64,000 nucleotides of DNA from Bdellovibrionales bacterium (GCA_018646675.1 JABGUH010000012.1:62001-126000), one strand, 5' to 3'; positions 9,651 to 18,675 are shown, numbered from the stretch's first letter. Numbers and translations are program-made. The notes: generated by a model from the sequence alone, not told the origin.

Positions 9651-11240
9651 ATGAGTATCAATATCACGAAATGGGACGTTGAGAATGAGAAGTTCTGGGA
9701 GTCAGAAGGGAAGAGTGTGGCCAGTCGAAATCTTTGGATCTCGATCCCTTCTCTGTTATGTGGATTTGCAGTATGGCTCTATTGGAGTATCATTACTGTT
9801 CAAATGCTCAACTTAGGTTTTCCTTTTGAGAAGTCACAGCTATTTACTCTTGCCGCGATTGCTGGTCTCTGTGGGGCGACGCTGCGGATACCCTCTACCT
9901 TTTTCATTCGCCCCTGTGGTGGACGAAATACCATCTTTTTTACTACTGCCCTGTTAATTATTCCAGCCTTAGGAGTTGGAATTGCGCTGCAAAATCCTGA
10001 GACCCCTCTCTGGACCTTCCAGTGCTTGGCACTACTGTCCGGCTTTGGTGGTGGAAACTTTGCCTCTTCCATGAGTAACATCAGCTTTTTCTATCCTAAA
10101 AAAGTACAGGGAATGTCATTGGGACTGAATGCAGGACTGGGAAACTTTGGTGTTACTACTATGCAGATATTAGTACCCTTGGCAATGACTATGGGGATTT
10201 TCGGTGGTGATCCGATGACTCTGGTTAAGCCATCTGGCTCCTTAATTGGGAAGATCCCAGTTGGTGAACTATCTTATATTCATAATGCGGGTCTAATTTG
10301 GGTTCCCATCTTGATGGTGCTAGTTCTATTTGGTTTTTTCAAGATGAACAACTTGAAAGTAGCACATGTATCCCCCAATATTGAGTCGACCATCGGAGCG
10401 ATCGGTAAGATGAGTTGGCTGCTATTCATCGGTTTAGTTATGGCGGCGATCGGACTAACTTTTCTAATCAAGTTTGGTGTTAGTAAGTGGATTGTTCTGC
10501 CAGTAGTTATTGCCTCGACTGTCTTTGCCATGAAGATCTTCTCTCCGGCCGAGATTAAAAAATCTCTTGAGCATCAGTATAAGATTTTTGAGCATAAGCA
10601 TAACTGGGTAATGACAATTATCTACACTATGACCTTTGGCTCTTTTATCGGTTACTCCGCGGCCTTCCCACTGTCGATCAAGGTTATCTTTGGCTTTAAG
10701 CATGTGATGGTTGATGGAGTAATGACTCACGACCTAGTAAATACTAACGGGCCAAGTGCACTAGCTTACGCCTGGTTAGGGCCATTTGTCGGAGCACTTA
10801 TTCGTCCGATTGGTGGTTGGATCTCCGACCGTGTTGGTGGAGCAATGGTTACAGGAATTGTCTCGGTAGTAATGATCGCCTCAGCTCTTGGAGTTGCACA
10901 CTACATGCAGCTAGCATATGTCTCTGCGACACCAGAAGAGTATTTTATGCCATTTTTCATCCTTTTTATTGTTCTTTTTGCCGCTACAGGTGTTGGTAAT
11001 GGTTCAACTTTTAGAACTATCGCAATGATCTTTGACGCGGAAAAAGCGGGCCCAGTATTAGGGTGGACCTCAGCGGTTGCCGCTTATGGTGCATTCTTAA
11101 TTCCTAAAGTATTTGGTGAGCAGATTAAGGCAACTACTCCTGAGTATGCCCTATATGGTTTTGCCGTATTCTACGGAGTCTGCTTGCTGTTGAACTGGTG
11201 GTACTACCTTGGACCTAAAAGAGACTACGACAATCCATAG
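9651..11240 (+). CDS. narK: Nitrate/nitrite transporter of the NarK (NarK2) type
   Basis: Major facilitator superfamily membrane protein, 529 residues, about twelve helices. The nitrate signature is seen in GFGGGNFASSMSNISFF and GLNAGLGNFGVT, matching the NarK/NarK2 subgroup that exchanges nitrate for nitrite. It is longer than E. coli NarK (463) because of an inserted stretch in the central loop (about 225-315) that contains two extra hydrophobic segments. An AAGGATGG site precedes the ATG. It lies 51 bases after narI and probably shares its transcript. Its job would be nitrate import coupled to nitrite export for NarGHI. Confidence 0.9.
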   Translation: MSINITKWDVENEKFWESEGKSVASRNLWISIPSLLCGFAVWLYWSIITVQMLNLGFPFEKSQLFTLAAIAGLCGATLRIPSTFFIRPCGGRNTIFFTTALLIIPALGVGIALQNPETPLWTFQCLALLSGFGGGNFASSMSNISFFYPKKVQGMSLGLNAGLGNFGVTTMQILVPLAMTMGIFGGDPMTLVKPSGSLIGKIPVGELSYIHNAGLIWVPILMVLVLFGFFKMNNLKVAHVSPNIESTIGAIGKMSWLLFIGLVMAAIGLTFLIKFGVSKWIVLPVVIASTVFAMKIFSPAEIKKSLEHQYKIFEHKHNWVMTIIYTMTFGSFIGYSAAFPLSIKVIFGFKHVMVDGVMTHDLVNTNGPSALAYAWLGPFVGALIRPIGGWISDRVGGAMVTGIVSVVMIASALGVAHYMQLAYVSATPEEYFMPFFILFIVLFAATGVGNGSTFRTIAMIFDAEKAGPVLGWTSAVAAYGAFLIPKVFGEQIKATTPEYALYGFAVFYGVCLLLNWWYYLGPKRDYDNP

Positions 11241-11303
11241 GAGTCACTTTAACTTTTTCAGATGAGTTATTGAAAATATTGTTACAAGAAATAGGAGTGC
11301 ATT

Positions 11304-12650
11304 GTGGATATCGAGAATAAAGCGAGTAAAATTAATCTATTTAATTTTAGTACGCCTCAAATGAGGGCATTCCATATGTCTTGGTTTGCTTTCTTTTTGT
11401 GCTTTTTTGCCTGGTTTGGCATCGCCCCACTGATGGCGGTAGTGCGGGATGAACTGTCCCTGACAAAAGCTCAAATTGGTAACACTATTATTGGTTCAGT
11501 TGCCATTACCATCTTTGCCCGACTTTTTATCGGTTGGCTCTGTGATCGTGTTGGACCTCGTTTGACCTACACTTGGTTGCTGTTGATCTTCTCCATTCCA
11601 GTAATGGGGATCGGATTCGCATATAACTATGAGACATTCTTAATCTTTAGGATTGCGATTGGGGCGATTGGGGCATCCTTTGTAATTACCCAATACCACA
11701 CCTCAGTAATGTTTGCGCCTAACGTAGTTGGAACCGCCAACGCTACATCTGCTGGTTGGGGTAACCTTGGTGGCGGTGTCACTCAAATGGTGATGCCACT
11801 GGTCTTTGCAGGCTTTATCGCTGCCGGATTTGCCACTGGTGCTAGTTGGCGACTTTCCATGGTGGTGGCCGGGGCAGTCTGTTTTCTAACTGGAATTGGT
11901 TACTACTATCTAACCACTGACCTTCCAGATGGAAACTTTAAGGCGTTACGGGCCAAGGGGAAGTATCGACCAGCGGAGCAGGTTAAAGGGACCTTCAAAC
12001 TTGCCGCCGCAGATACTAGAGTCTGGGCACTGTTTGTCATCTATGCAGCCTGTTTTGGCATTGAGTTGACACTAAATAATATTGCTGCACTTTATTTTCG
12101 TGACTACTTTAGTCTAGATCTAAAGACTGCGGGACTAGTGGCAGGACTATTTGGCTTGATGAATATTTTTGCTCGAACTACCGGTGGTGCTATTGGGGAT
12201 ATCTTTGGTAAAAACGGAGGATTAAAAGGTCGTGTTAGATGGCTATTTATCGCCCTGTTTGTTGAAGGGATCGCTCTACTCTTCTTCTCAAAGATGACAC
12301 TGCTACCTATGGCGATTGGAACGATGATCATCTTTAGCCTTTTTGTTCAGATGTCTGAGGGGGCCACCTACTCCGTTGTCCCCTTTATCAATAAGAAGGC
12401 ACTAGGATCGGTGTCCGGGATTGTTGGTGCTGGTGGAAATATGGGAGCGGTGATGGCCGGATTTCTCTTTAAGGGGGAAATCCCCTGGCCAGAAGCACTC
12501 TCTATCCTCGGAATAGCAGTTATCTGTATCTCCTTTCTCACCTTTTTTGTTAGGTTTACCCCTGCCAATGAGCGTGAAGCACTGAAGGAGCATGAAATTG
12601 CGACTGCCGATCGACTGAGAAGAATGAATAAGGAGCTATGTACTAGCTAA
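11304..12650 (+). CDS. narK1: Nitrate transporter of the NarK1 type
   Basis: Second MFS transporter, 448 residues. Its signature QYHTSVMFAPNVVGTANA followed by AGWGNLGGGVTQ matches NarK1/NrtP-type nitrate-proton symporters rather than NarK2. In Paracoccus NarK1 and NarK2 are fused in that order; here they are separate genes in the reverse order. The start is a GTG at 11304, 7 bases after TAGGAG. NarK1 would supply nitrate before nitrite accumulates for exchange by the NarK encoded upstream. A strong terminator lies 28 bases after the stop, so this is the last gene of the main nar transcript. Confidence 0.88.
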   Translation: MDIENKASKINLFNFSTPQMRAFHMSWFAFFLCFFAWFGIAPLMAVVRDELSLTKAQIGNTIIGSVAITIFARLFIGWLCDRVGPRLTYTWLLLIFSIPVMGIGFAYNYETFLIFRIAIGAIGASFVITQYHTSVMFAPNVVGTANATSAGWGNLGGGVTQMVMPLVFAGFIAAGFATGASWRLSMVVAGAVCFLTGIGYYYLTTDLPDGNFKALRAKGKYRPAEQVKGTFKLAAADTRVWALFVIYAACFGIELTLNNIAALYFRDYFSLDLKTAGLVAGLFGLMNIFARTTGGAIGDIFGKNGGLKGRVRWLFIALFVEGIALLFFSKMTLLPMAIGTMIIFSLFVQMSEGATYSVVPFINKKALGSVSGIVGAGGNMGAVMAGFLFKGEIPWPEALSILGIAVICISFLTFFVRFTPANEREALKEHEIATADRLRRMNKELCTS

Positions 12651-12677
12651 TAACTACATGGCATTTACAAAGTTTAG

Positions 12678-12706
12678 AAAAGAGAGGAGTATTTCCTCTC
12701 TTTTTT
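12678..12706 (+). terminator. Rho-independent terminator of the nar operon
   Basis: Perfect 11-bp stem (AAAAGAGAGGA with TCCTCTCTTTT) around a GTATT loop, followed by T residues to 12706. It separates narK1 from the NifU-like gene, though the latter's ribosome site begins only a few bases downstream, so read-through is possible. Confidence 0.85.
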
Positions 12707-12725
12707 ATTTAATGGAGGTTGTAAT

Positions 12726-13412
12726 TTGACTATGACAGGGGGGAGACGCTCGTATCCCATCTCTTTTGACTACAATATCATGCACTCTAACGGTTATATT
12801 AAATTTACTGGTGAGAGTGTTGGATCTTATCGGGGTCGGAAGGTTGCATGGCTAGAGTATCAAACTAATATTACCGGCGAGGCGCATACTTTTGTCGATA
12901 CTGCAGTCGCACTCTGTCAGGGAAAAAATTCAAGCGAGTTAGAGCAGTTGACGATGGAAGATATTGAGATCGCCCTATTAAATAAGGGGGCGTTCTCCAG
13001 CTTTCGCGCTAGTAGTGCTCTCCATCGCATATTTGGATTTGTTGGGCAGTTACAGCAGCTGGTTAACCCCGTCAAACAGTCCCAATCTGCAGCAGCTTAT
13101 ACTTTTTCTGAATATGAACAAAATAGAGGGCTTGGCTTTGATCACACTGCTCACGGGCCATTTTCGGCCCTTGCACTTGATGAGAAGTTTGTGGTAGTAA
13201 ACGGCGTAGTAGATACCTACATCCGGGCCAGTTTGCAAGCAGATGGTGGGGATCTTGAGTGTATTCACATCGCAGAAGATCTAATTGTAATTAGGTATCT
13301 AGGAAAGTGTGGCCAATGTGGGCAGTCGTTAACATCAACCATGGAGAGCATCACAAATATTTTGAGAGATGAGTTAAATGATAACAATCTAAATGTTTTA
13401 GCTGATTCATAA
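12726..13412 (+). CDS. NifU-like protein: IscU-like domain without cysteines plus Nfu domain
   Basis: 228 residues. The C-terminal part (about 150-228) is an Nfu domain: ADGGDLE followed by GKCGQCGQS, the CxxC pair that binds an Fe-S cluster in family members. The N-terminal part (about 1-115) resembles IscU/NifU scaffold domains in the stretch from THFVDTAV to the ALHRIF helix, but the three cluster-binding cysteines are absent, so this half is probably structural or a partner-binding module. A TTG start at 12726 is chosen because GGAGG lies 7 bases upstream; an ATG two codons later is the alternative. It sits directly behind the nar operon, whose enzyme needs five Fe-S clusters. A maturation role is inferred from context only. 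Confidence 0.7.
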   Translation: MTMTGGRRSYPISFDYNIMHSNGYIKFTGESVGSYRGRKVAWLEYQTNITGEAHTFVDTAVALCQGKNSSELEQLTMEDIEIALLNKGAFSSFRASSALHRIFGFVGQLQQLVNPVKQSQSAAAYTFSEYEQNRGLGFDHTAHGPFSALALDEKFVVVNGVVDTYIRASLQADGGDLECIHIAEDLIVIRYLGKCGQCGQSLTSTMESITNILRDELNDNNLNVLADS

Positions 13413-13453
13413 GAGAGGAAATTATTAAAACGATAAATGATATTAATAAGGCA

Positions 13454-13786
13454 ATGGAGATGGATGAGAGTTTCCAGAACGTGATCAAGAAGAAGAGAGA
13501 GGAGTTAGATGACGATAGCTTTGAGAATCTACTGATCCTTCTCTCTCACTACGTTTTTGGCGAGGTTGAGGGCATCGTCTCATTTGATGATAAAACACCA
13601 AAGCAACGTGAGGAGCTGGCCAAGGTTGTCAGTAAGTGTATGGAGACGACCTCAGTGATTATGTTTGAACTGATCCCCAACGGAACAATCGACCGGGAAA
13701 AGTTAAAAGATGTGGTGGGGCTTTTAAAAAGAGAGAATTTTAAAGATGCTCACAAACTACTTTGTGGTACAGGAGATAAGTCATGA
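13454..13786 (+). CDS. Small acidic/basic helical protein of unknown function
   Basis: 110 residues from the ATG at 13454, charged and helical, no membrane segment or recognised motif. The only good ribosome site (AAGAGAGGAA, 13411-13420) lies too far upstream for this ATG. The reading frame is open back to a stop at 13403, with an ATT at 13424 and an ACG at 13430 at normal spacing. The true start may thus be non-canonical and about 10 residues earlier. It overlaps the next gene in an ATGA arrangement and follows the NifU-like gene by 41 bases, so the three form one unit. Confidence 0.6.
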   Translation: MEMDESFQNVIKKKREELDDDSFENLLILLSHYVFGEVEGIVSFDDKTPKQREELAKVVSKCMETTSVIMFELIPNGTIDREKLKDVVGLLKRENFKDAHKLLCGTGDKS

Positions 13787-13998
13787 GTAAAGATATAAAT
13801 GATTCCACCGCTTACTTTAAATCGACAGTTGATAGATTGTTAGAAGATATAAAAAAGACAACCTATTCGATGATTGACGGGAAAAGGGTCTGTGAGTCGC
13901 CAATGGACCTGGTCAAAGAGGCGATTAAGTATATGGATGACTTCTATCGAGATGCCAACCAGAAGGCGGATGAGGAAGTAGAAAATAATCAGAGATAG
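13783..13998 (+). CDS. Small hypothetical protein, 71 residues
   Basis: Charged, helical, one cysteine, no recognised domain. Its ATG overlaps the stop of the preceding gene, which argues for a real coupled gene despite its length. Last gene of the unit behind the nar operon, convergent with menD. No function can be assigned. Confidence 0.55.
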   Translation: MSKDINDSTAYFKSTVDRLLEDIKKTTYSMIDGKRVCESPMDLVKEAIKYMDDFYRDANQKADEEVENNQR

Positions 13999-14049
13999 TT
14001 TGATCTCATGTTTTGTCTGGAACCGATCTTACTCAGACCGGTATCTACA

Positions 14050-15813
14050 CTAATCTAAATTACAGTTACGTATTTGGCCGGCCACTTGGTTGTCAACCTC
14101 GCAACTGACCTTCAGCTCTAAAATGGTGCTCTCCTTTCTCTTGATCCCATAGAGATAGTATTGTTTAAGCTGATCAATACTATCTATCAAGTGATAGTTA
14201 AGGTGAAACATCTTGGCCGCATGGTTAAACGACAGGGTATGGGGAGTGGTCATCACTTTTTTTACCTGTTGAAAATTAGGGACATTTAGTGCTGAGAAGA
14301 TTCCGCCCTGCTGGTTGTTTAAGATCAGTAATACTACCGGGGAGGAAGTTTCACTAAGTAGTTGTAGCGAGTTAAGATCATACAGCGCTGAGATATCACC
14401 CAGAATTGCAGTTGTGATCTCTTCGCCGGCCGCAGCTACTCCACAAGCTGCAGCGATCCCTCCTTCGATTCCACTGGCACCCCGTTGGGTGACAACTTTT
14501 AGCTGTTCCTTTCGCGGGGCCAAGAAGGCGAGTCGATCAAAAATTCTAATTGCCATGCTATTGCCAAGGCAGAGCTTACCAGGAGTGGGGAGTAACGGCA
14601 GCAGGCAGTTGACTGCTTGGTAGCTGTTAAATGGGGTACTATCACTTGTCAATAGCTCTGTTACTCTCTGTTTGAAAATCGGAGTAGGGCAGAGTTGTTG
14701 CTCTGGGGGCGGGGAGCAGATCTCTAATAGTTTTAACGCCACCTCTTCTGGTGGGGCGATAACTCTTTCGCAGCGTTGATGGGCCGGGTCTTCCAGCTCG
14801 AAGTTATCGTTAATTGTAATTAGTTGACATCCATTTCGACTTAGCTCACCTAAAAGTTGGTAGTATCCTTTGGCAGTGATAGCACCACCAAAGTGAATGA
14901 TTCGTTGGGGGGGATGGGCCATTAGATACTCTCTAACTTGAGGGTGCTCTAGGGAGGGGAGGCCAAGTGTGTCACTAAATGGTAAGGAGCTGGCAATATC
15001 TACTAGGTGAAGAGCATCTATTTTACCTAGCAGTTGGGCCAGGGCGGGATAATCTCGATTAGCGGGTAGTCTTCCCACTACCACCAATGAGTGTTGTAGC
15101 TGTTGCGCCAGTTGCTGATAACGATCCGCCGTTAGCTCTCTTTTGACTGGGACCGTGGTCACTTGTGGCCCCCGATCTTCTGTCAGCAGGTCCCATAGTT
15201 CCGGGCCTGAATTTGCCGGCAAGGAGTTGCCAATCGGATCACCAAACGGGCAGTTGATATGTACTACTCCAGCAGTTGGCAGCATACTCTTTTCAATCAG
15301 GTGGGAGATGGAGGAGCGTAGGGTAGAAAGTTCAAGCCTAGAGTTTGGCAACCCAAGGTCAAAGCTAGCTGTAGTCTGGCCGACAAATAGATCTTGCTGC
15401 CTTACTGCTTGGTTAGCATTTGCTAAAATCTGATTATCAGGACGGGAGGCAGTTAAAATGATTAAGGGGATTCGATCCTCTTTTGCCTCAATTACCGCTG
15501 GTAGGTAGTTGGCGGCCGCACTGCCGGAGGTCGAGATTAAAACTCCAGGGAGTTGAGCAACTTTGGCGTGGCCCAAGGCCATAAAACTTAGGGCCCGCTC
15601 ATCAATTCCACTGATGATATTGATCCCTTTGATCATGGTAGCGGCCCAGATTAGAGGGAAATTTCTTAGTCCGGGAGAGATAAAAAGATTGGTAATTCCA
15701 TGAGAGTAAAACTCATAGATGGTAATTAGCGCCCAGATCTGATCTAGGGATAGCTCCTCTGTTTTTAGAGGATGTCGGAAAATATGTGCAACTTCTCTTT
15801 GCTCTCCTGCCAC
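14050..15813 (-). CDS. menD: SEPHCHC synthase MenD
   Basis: Thiamine-diphosphate enzyme joining isochorismate and 2-oxoglutarate, the first committed step of menaquinone synthesis. The 587-residue length fits. Visible features are the N-terminal SPGLRN segment (usually SPGSRS; the conserved Arg is kept), DERALSFMALGHAK with the Glu that activates ThDP, STSGSAAANYLPAV, and the C-terminal ThDP/metal site GDISALYDLNSL with NNQQGGIFSAL. The start is a GTG at 15813, seven bases after AAGGGG, overlapping menF by 49 bases. No other usual start codon lies nearby. Third gene of a ubiE-menF-menD operon. Confidence 0.94.
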   Translation of the reverse strand: MAGEQREVAHIFRHPLKTEELSLDQIWALITIYEFYSHGITNLFISPGLRNFPLIWAATMIKGINIISGIDERALSFMALGHAKVAQLPGVLISTSGSAAANYLPAVIEAKEDRIPLIILTASRPDNQILANANQAVRQQDLFVGQTTASFDLGLPNSRLELSTLRSSISHLIEKSMLPTAGVVHINCPFGDPIGNSLPANSGPELWDLLTEDRGPQVTTVPVKRELTADRYQQLAQQLQHSLVVVGRLPANRDYPALAQLLGKIDALHLVDIASSLPFSDTLGLPSLEHPQVREYLMAHPPQRIIHFGGAITAKGYYQLLGELSRNGCQLITINDNFELEDPAHQRCERVIAPPEEVALKLLEICSPPPEQQLCPTPIFKQRVTELLTSDSTPFNSYQAVNCLLPLLPTPGKLCLGNSMAIRIFDRLAFLAPRKEQLKVVTQRGASGIEGGIAAACGVAAAGEEITTAILGDISALYDLNSLQLLSETSSPVVLLILNNQQGGIFSALNVPNFQQVKKVMTTPHTLSFNHAAKMFHLNYHLIDSIDQLKQYYLYGIKRKESTILELKVSCEVDNQVAGQIRNCNLD

Positions 15814-17090
15814 TCTAGTGCCCCTTGTGACTTTGCCACCACTCCTACACCAGCAAAGAGGTGCATCTGCTCTCGATCAATTAAGAGGGAGCGAATTCCT
15901 ACCGCTAGTTCACTATAATCGGAGGAGATAATACCAATAGGAGAGCCATACAGTCCACGAGGAAAGTGCTCCTGATCTTCAATTATCTCCAGCGCCGGTT
16001 TGAGTGGAATCCCGCCTAGTGCCGGTGTTGGGTGGATCTGGTCAAGAAAATCAAGCAGATTAAAGTGCTTGATAACTCGCCCCTCCCAGCGGGTGCGTAG
16101 GTGTTGAATGTAGCCCAAGTTCAGTAGCTCCCGCTTGGCGACAGAGCGGTGGCTGTGGCAGAACTTGGCGAGGACCATATCAAGGTGCTGGTTAACTAGT
16201 TGATGTTCTGTCGCGTCCTTGGCTGAGTCAAGCAGTTCTGCTCCCAACTGCTGATCGGCTTGGGGAGAGCGGCCAGCTGGTCTGCTTCCGGCCAGAGCTT
16301 CGGTCAATAAGTGGTCATCATTTAATGAGAATAGCTGCTCAGGGGTTTGGGAGATAAAGCAGCTTTGAGGGGAGGGAGCGATAAAAAGCAGGTAGCTACC
16401 GGGTCGTTTTTGCTCCATCAGCTGTTGGACAACTGAATCATATGGTATCGGAGCATCGAAGTCCTTAACTACTTTGCGGGCCAGGACATACTTTTGAAGC
16501 TTATTCTGGATAATTTGATCTACGCCTTGATTTACCAACTGCTCGAACTCTTCTTGCCCGGGCAGATACTCCAGCCTGGTGCTGTTAGGCATAGTTGCGG
16601 TGGGGTTAGAAGTGAGCAGGGTGGTTAGCTGCTCATATAGTCGTGGTAAAATTGCAACTGTTTCATCTTGAAAATTTATCGTAAGGTGGCCCTGCCCGTT
16701 TGAGTCTTGCTCAAGAGCAAAGCGGGGAAGGAAAAATAGATACTCTCCATACTCCCTCCACTCACTGCTGCTGGTTGGAAGTCCGGTGAAGCTACGGCCA
16801 CCAATGATCCATTGATCAGTAGTCTCTTTATCTCTGTTAAGTTGTTTGATTCCGTTGGCAAGCTCTGATCGACTGTTATATCTCTTTAATGCCCCGACAC
16901 CCCAAAATTTCCGTCCTTCTCGATTAAAAAAACAGGCTTGGGGGTAGAGTGCTTGTAGAGAGGATCCAGATAAAAAGGGCCTATTTTTTGGTAACTCAAA
17001 GGTCAGTTGTTGGGGAAGAGGGTGGTCGTTTCCCCCCTTATGTAGTTTCGAGAAGGCTTGCTCAATTGTTGCAAGTAGCTTGAAGGTCAT
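15765..17090 (-). CDS. menF: Isochorismate synthase MenF
   Basis: Converts chorismate to isochorismate for menaquinone. At 441 residues it has the C-terminal chorismate-binding fold: KYVLARKVV (about 200), SQTPEQLFS, EALAGSRPAGRS, DSAKDATEHQLV and HPTPALGG with GSPIGIIS near the end. A divergent N-terminal half is typical of the family. EntC-type synthases for siderophores share the fold, but the flanking menD and ubiE settle the role. GGAGGG lies 11 bases before the ATG, inside the end of ubiE. Confidence 0.93.
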   Translation of the reverse strand: MTFKLLATIEQAFSKLHKGGNDHPLPQQLTFELPKNRPFLSGSSLQALYPQACFFNREGRKFWGVGALKRYNSRSELANGIKQLNRDKETTDQWIIGGRSFTGLPTSSSEWREYGEYLFFLPRFALEQDSNGQGHLTINFQDETVAILPRLYEQLTTLLTSNPTATMPNSTRLEYLPGQEEFEQLVNQGVDQIIQNKLQKYVLARKVVKDFDAPIPYDSVVQQLMEQKRPGSYLLFIAPSPQSCFISQTPEQLFSLNDDHLLTEALAGSRPAGRSPQADQQLGAELLDSAKDATEHQLVNQHLDMVLAKFCHSHRSVAKRELLNLGYIQHLRTRWEGRVIKHFNLLDFLDQIHPTPALGGIPLKPALEIIEDQEHFPRGLYGSPIGIISSDYSELAVGIRSLLIDREQMHLFAGVGVVAKSQGALEWQESKEKLHIFSDIL

Positions 17091-17093
17091 AGC

Positions 17094-17816
17094 TTAAACG
17101 GCCCTCCCACAATAGAGGGTTGCGATTCCAAAGGTCTGTGCAGTCGCTAAGAGTTGTGCAAAACCAGCTTGTTGCATCAGGGCCAAAAAATCATCCCCAT
17201 AAGGGAAGCCTTCCACGGTTTGATTTAGATAGGTGTAAGCGTCTCCGTGGCCGGATAGCAGATTGCCTAACTTGGGTAGTAGATGGCGAAAGTAGAAGAG
17301 GTAGGGGAGACGGATCAAGCTATTTTCAGGTAGTGAAAATTCCATAATTAATAGCTGCCCACCCGGTTTTAGTACACGATGGATGGAGCTTAAGGATTGG
17401 GAGGCTGAAGAGAAGTTACGAATACCAAAGGAGATTGTCACTAGATCAAAGTGGTGATCTGGAAGGCCATCCAAGGTAACTCCATCTCCTGCTTGTAGCG
17501 TGATACGTTGTTGTAGGTTTAAATTTTCAACCTTTGTCTGTCCAATTTTTAACATCTCCTTGGACAGATCAATCCCCGTTACATGCTTTATCTTTGGTGA
17601 ACGACAGAGGGTGATGGGAACATCTGCAGTACCACAAGCCAGATCTAGTGCCAGTAGCTCGCTCTGATTTGCAGGTAGTGCTTTTAAAAATTGATTACGC
17701 CACTTGCGATCAATCCCTCCGGAGAGTAGTTGGTTCAAAAGATCGTAGCGGCCAGCAATCTGGTCAAAAATTTGCTCTGAGGAGTGCTGTTTGCGCTGGG
17801 GGGAGGTATCAATCAT
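17094..17816 (-). CDS. ubiE: Demethylmenaquinone methyltransferase MenG/UbiE
   Basis: SAM-dependent methyltransferase for the last step of menaquinone synthesis. 240 residues. UbiE signatures: FDQIAGRYDLLNQLLS near the N-terminus, the SAM-binding loop LDLACGTADV, FGIRNFSSASQSL and LKPGGQLLIMEFS. First gene of the ubiE-menF-menD operon, 24 bases downstream of the L,D-transpeptidase gene. No ubiquinone-specific genes are seen in the window, so a menaquinone-only role is likely but not proven. Confidence 0.93.
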   Translation of the reverse strand: MIDTSPQRKQHSSEQIFDQIAGRYDLLNQLLSGGIDRKWRNQFLKALPANQSELLALDLACGTADVPITLCRSPKIKHVTGIDLSKEMLKIGQTKVENLNLQQRITLQAGDGVTLDGLPDHHFDLVTISFGIRNFSSASQSLSSIHRVLKPGGQLLIMEFSLPENSLIRLPYLFYFRHLLPKLGNLLSGHGDAYTYLNQTVEGFPYGDDFLALMQQAGFAQLLATAQTFGIATLYCGRAV

Positions 17817-17840
17817 CTTAAAAACTCTTCAAGTGGCCAA

Positions 17841-18434
17841 TTAGGGGTAGATCGTGATGGGGGTTCCCTTTTTAATCAAGGAGAATATCTGATTCATATC
17901 TTCGTCGGAGACTGCAATACAGCCGTTGGTCCAGTCAAAATTTGGATAGAGATAGTCACGGGCCCAGCTATCTACCTGCTCCTCCTCAATTCCCCATTTT
18001 TTTGCCCAGACTAAAATCTTGCTATTTGGGCGATAGGGAGCTCCGTGAATTAGAATCATTCCACCGAGTTCACTCTCTGGCATCCCACGCACACGGGCGT
18101 TATGACGATCTTTCCAGTTGGGATAGCTAATTAATAGGGATTTGGGAAAGCGTGTTCTTGTTCGCTTTTTGCTAATTTTGTAGTGGCCCTCTGGGGTCTG
18201 GTTATCCCCCTCTCGTAGCTTAGGGCCCGAGCGGAAGAGTGGATTGTTATAGGAGATAGAGAGCTTGATTGGGTAGCGCTGGTAGATGGTTTTCTCATTC
18301 CAGAGAATCAGCTCCCGATCCTTTTTTGAGACGGTGATTAGGGATATCTTGCTTGCCAAGCTGATGGCCGGAGTGGCAATTAGCAGGATCGTAGTAATAA
18401 TAGGTAGTAGTAACATTTTCATCTTAACTCTCAT
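17841..18434 (-). CDS. Secreted L,D-transpeptidase (YkuD domain, YafK-like)
   Basis: Exported cell-wall enzyme, 197 residues. It has a signal peptide (about 5-27, ending ISLAS) and a YkuD catalytic domain with H130 in MILIHG and the catalytic C172 in the TNGCIAVSDEDM motif. Such enzymes form or cut 3-3 crosslinks, attach lipoproteins to peptidoglycan, or (YafK/DpaA) detach them. The size and the DWTNGCIA form of the motif fit the YafK-like subgroup. Three in-frame ATG codons (residues 1, 5, 7) leave the exact start open; residue 5 has GAGAG at good spacing. Possibly co-transcribed with ubiE. Confidence 0.85.
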   Translation of the reverse strand: MRVKMKMLLLPIITTILLIATPAISLASKISLITVSKKDRELILWNEKTIYQRYPIKLSISYNNPLFRSGPKLREGDNQTPEGHYKISKKRTRTRFPKSLLISYPNWKDRHNARVRGMPESELGGMILIHGAPYRPNSKILVWAKKWGIEEEQVDSWARDYLYPNFDWTNGCIAVSDEDMNQIFSLIKKGTPITIYP

Positions 18435-18513
18435 CGCTTAAAGTCATCTATTAATTCTATTAATGTTGTTAATGTTTATCTGTTGCTAAGTCAAGGTTAG
18501 GGGTAGATATGAC

Positions 18514-18578
18514 AGTGCCAGCCGACTTGTGAGACTATGTGCGTTAGTCGCGGTGAGTCCCATAGGTCGGCTGGCACT
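18514..18578. repeat. 13-bp perfect palindrome enclosing a 39-base structured loop
   Basis: AGTGCCAGCCGAC (18514-18526) pairs exactly with GTCGGCTGGCACT (18566-18578). A nested CTATG/CATAG pair (18535-18539, 18561-18565) lies inside. The element is far more GC-rich than the surrounding intergenic DNA and has no T-run on either side, so it is not a standard terminator. It sits between two divergent genes. It could be a structured RNA, a small mobile palindromic element, or a recombination or binding site. Confidence 0.7.
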
Positions 18579-18675
18579 CACTCACTTTCGCGATTTTGGG
18601 CTTTCTAAGCTGTTCTGGCCAGTGTACATTCAACCATTAAAAATTAACTAACGGTTAAACTATTTATTATTAAGG

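Noticed and set aside
13999..14049. Possible terminator between the convergent small gene and menD
   Set aside because: The best pairing (around AACCGATC and GACCGGTA) has several mismatches and no T-run.
18514..18578. Palindrome read as a bidirectional terminator
   Set aside because: It lies between divergent genes, where no transcript should end, and has no T-run on either strand.
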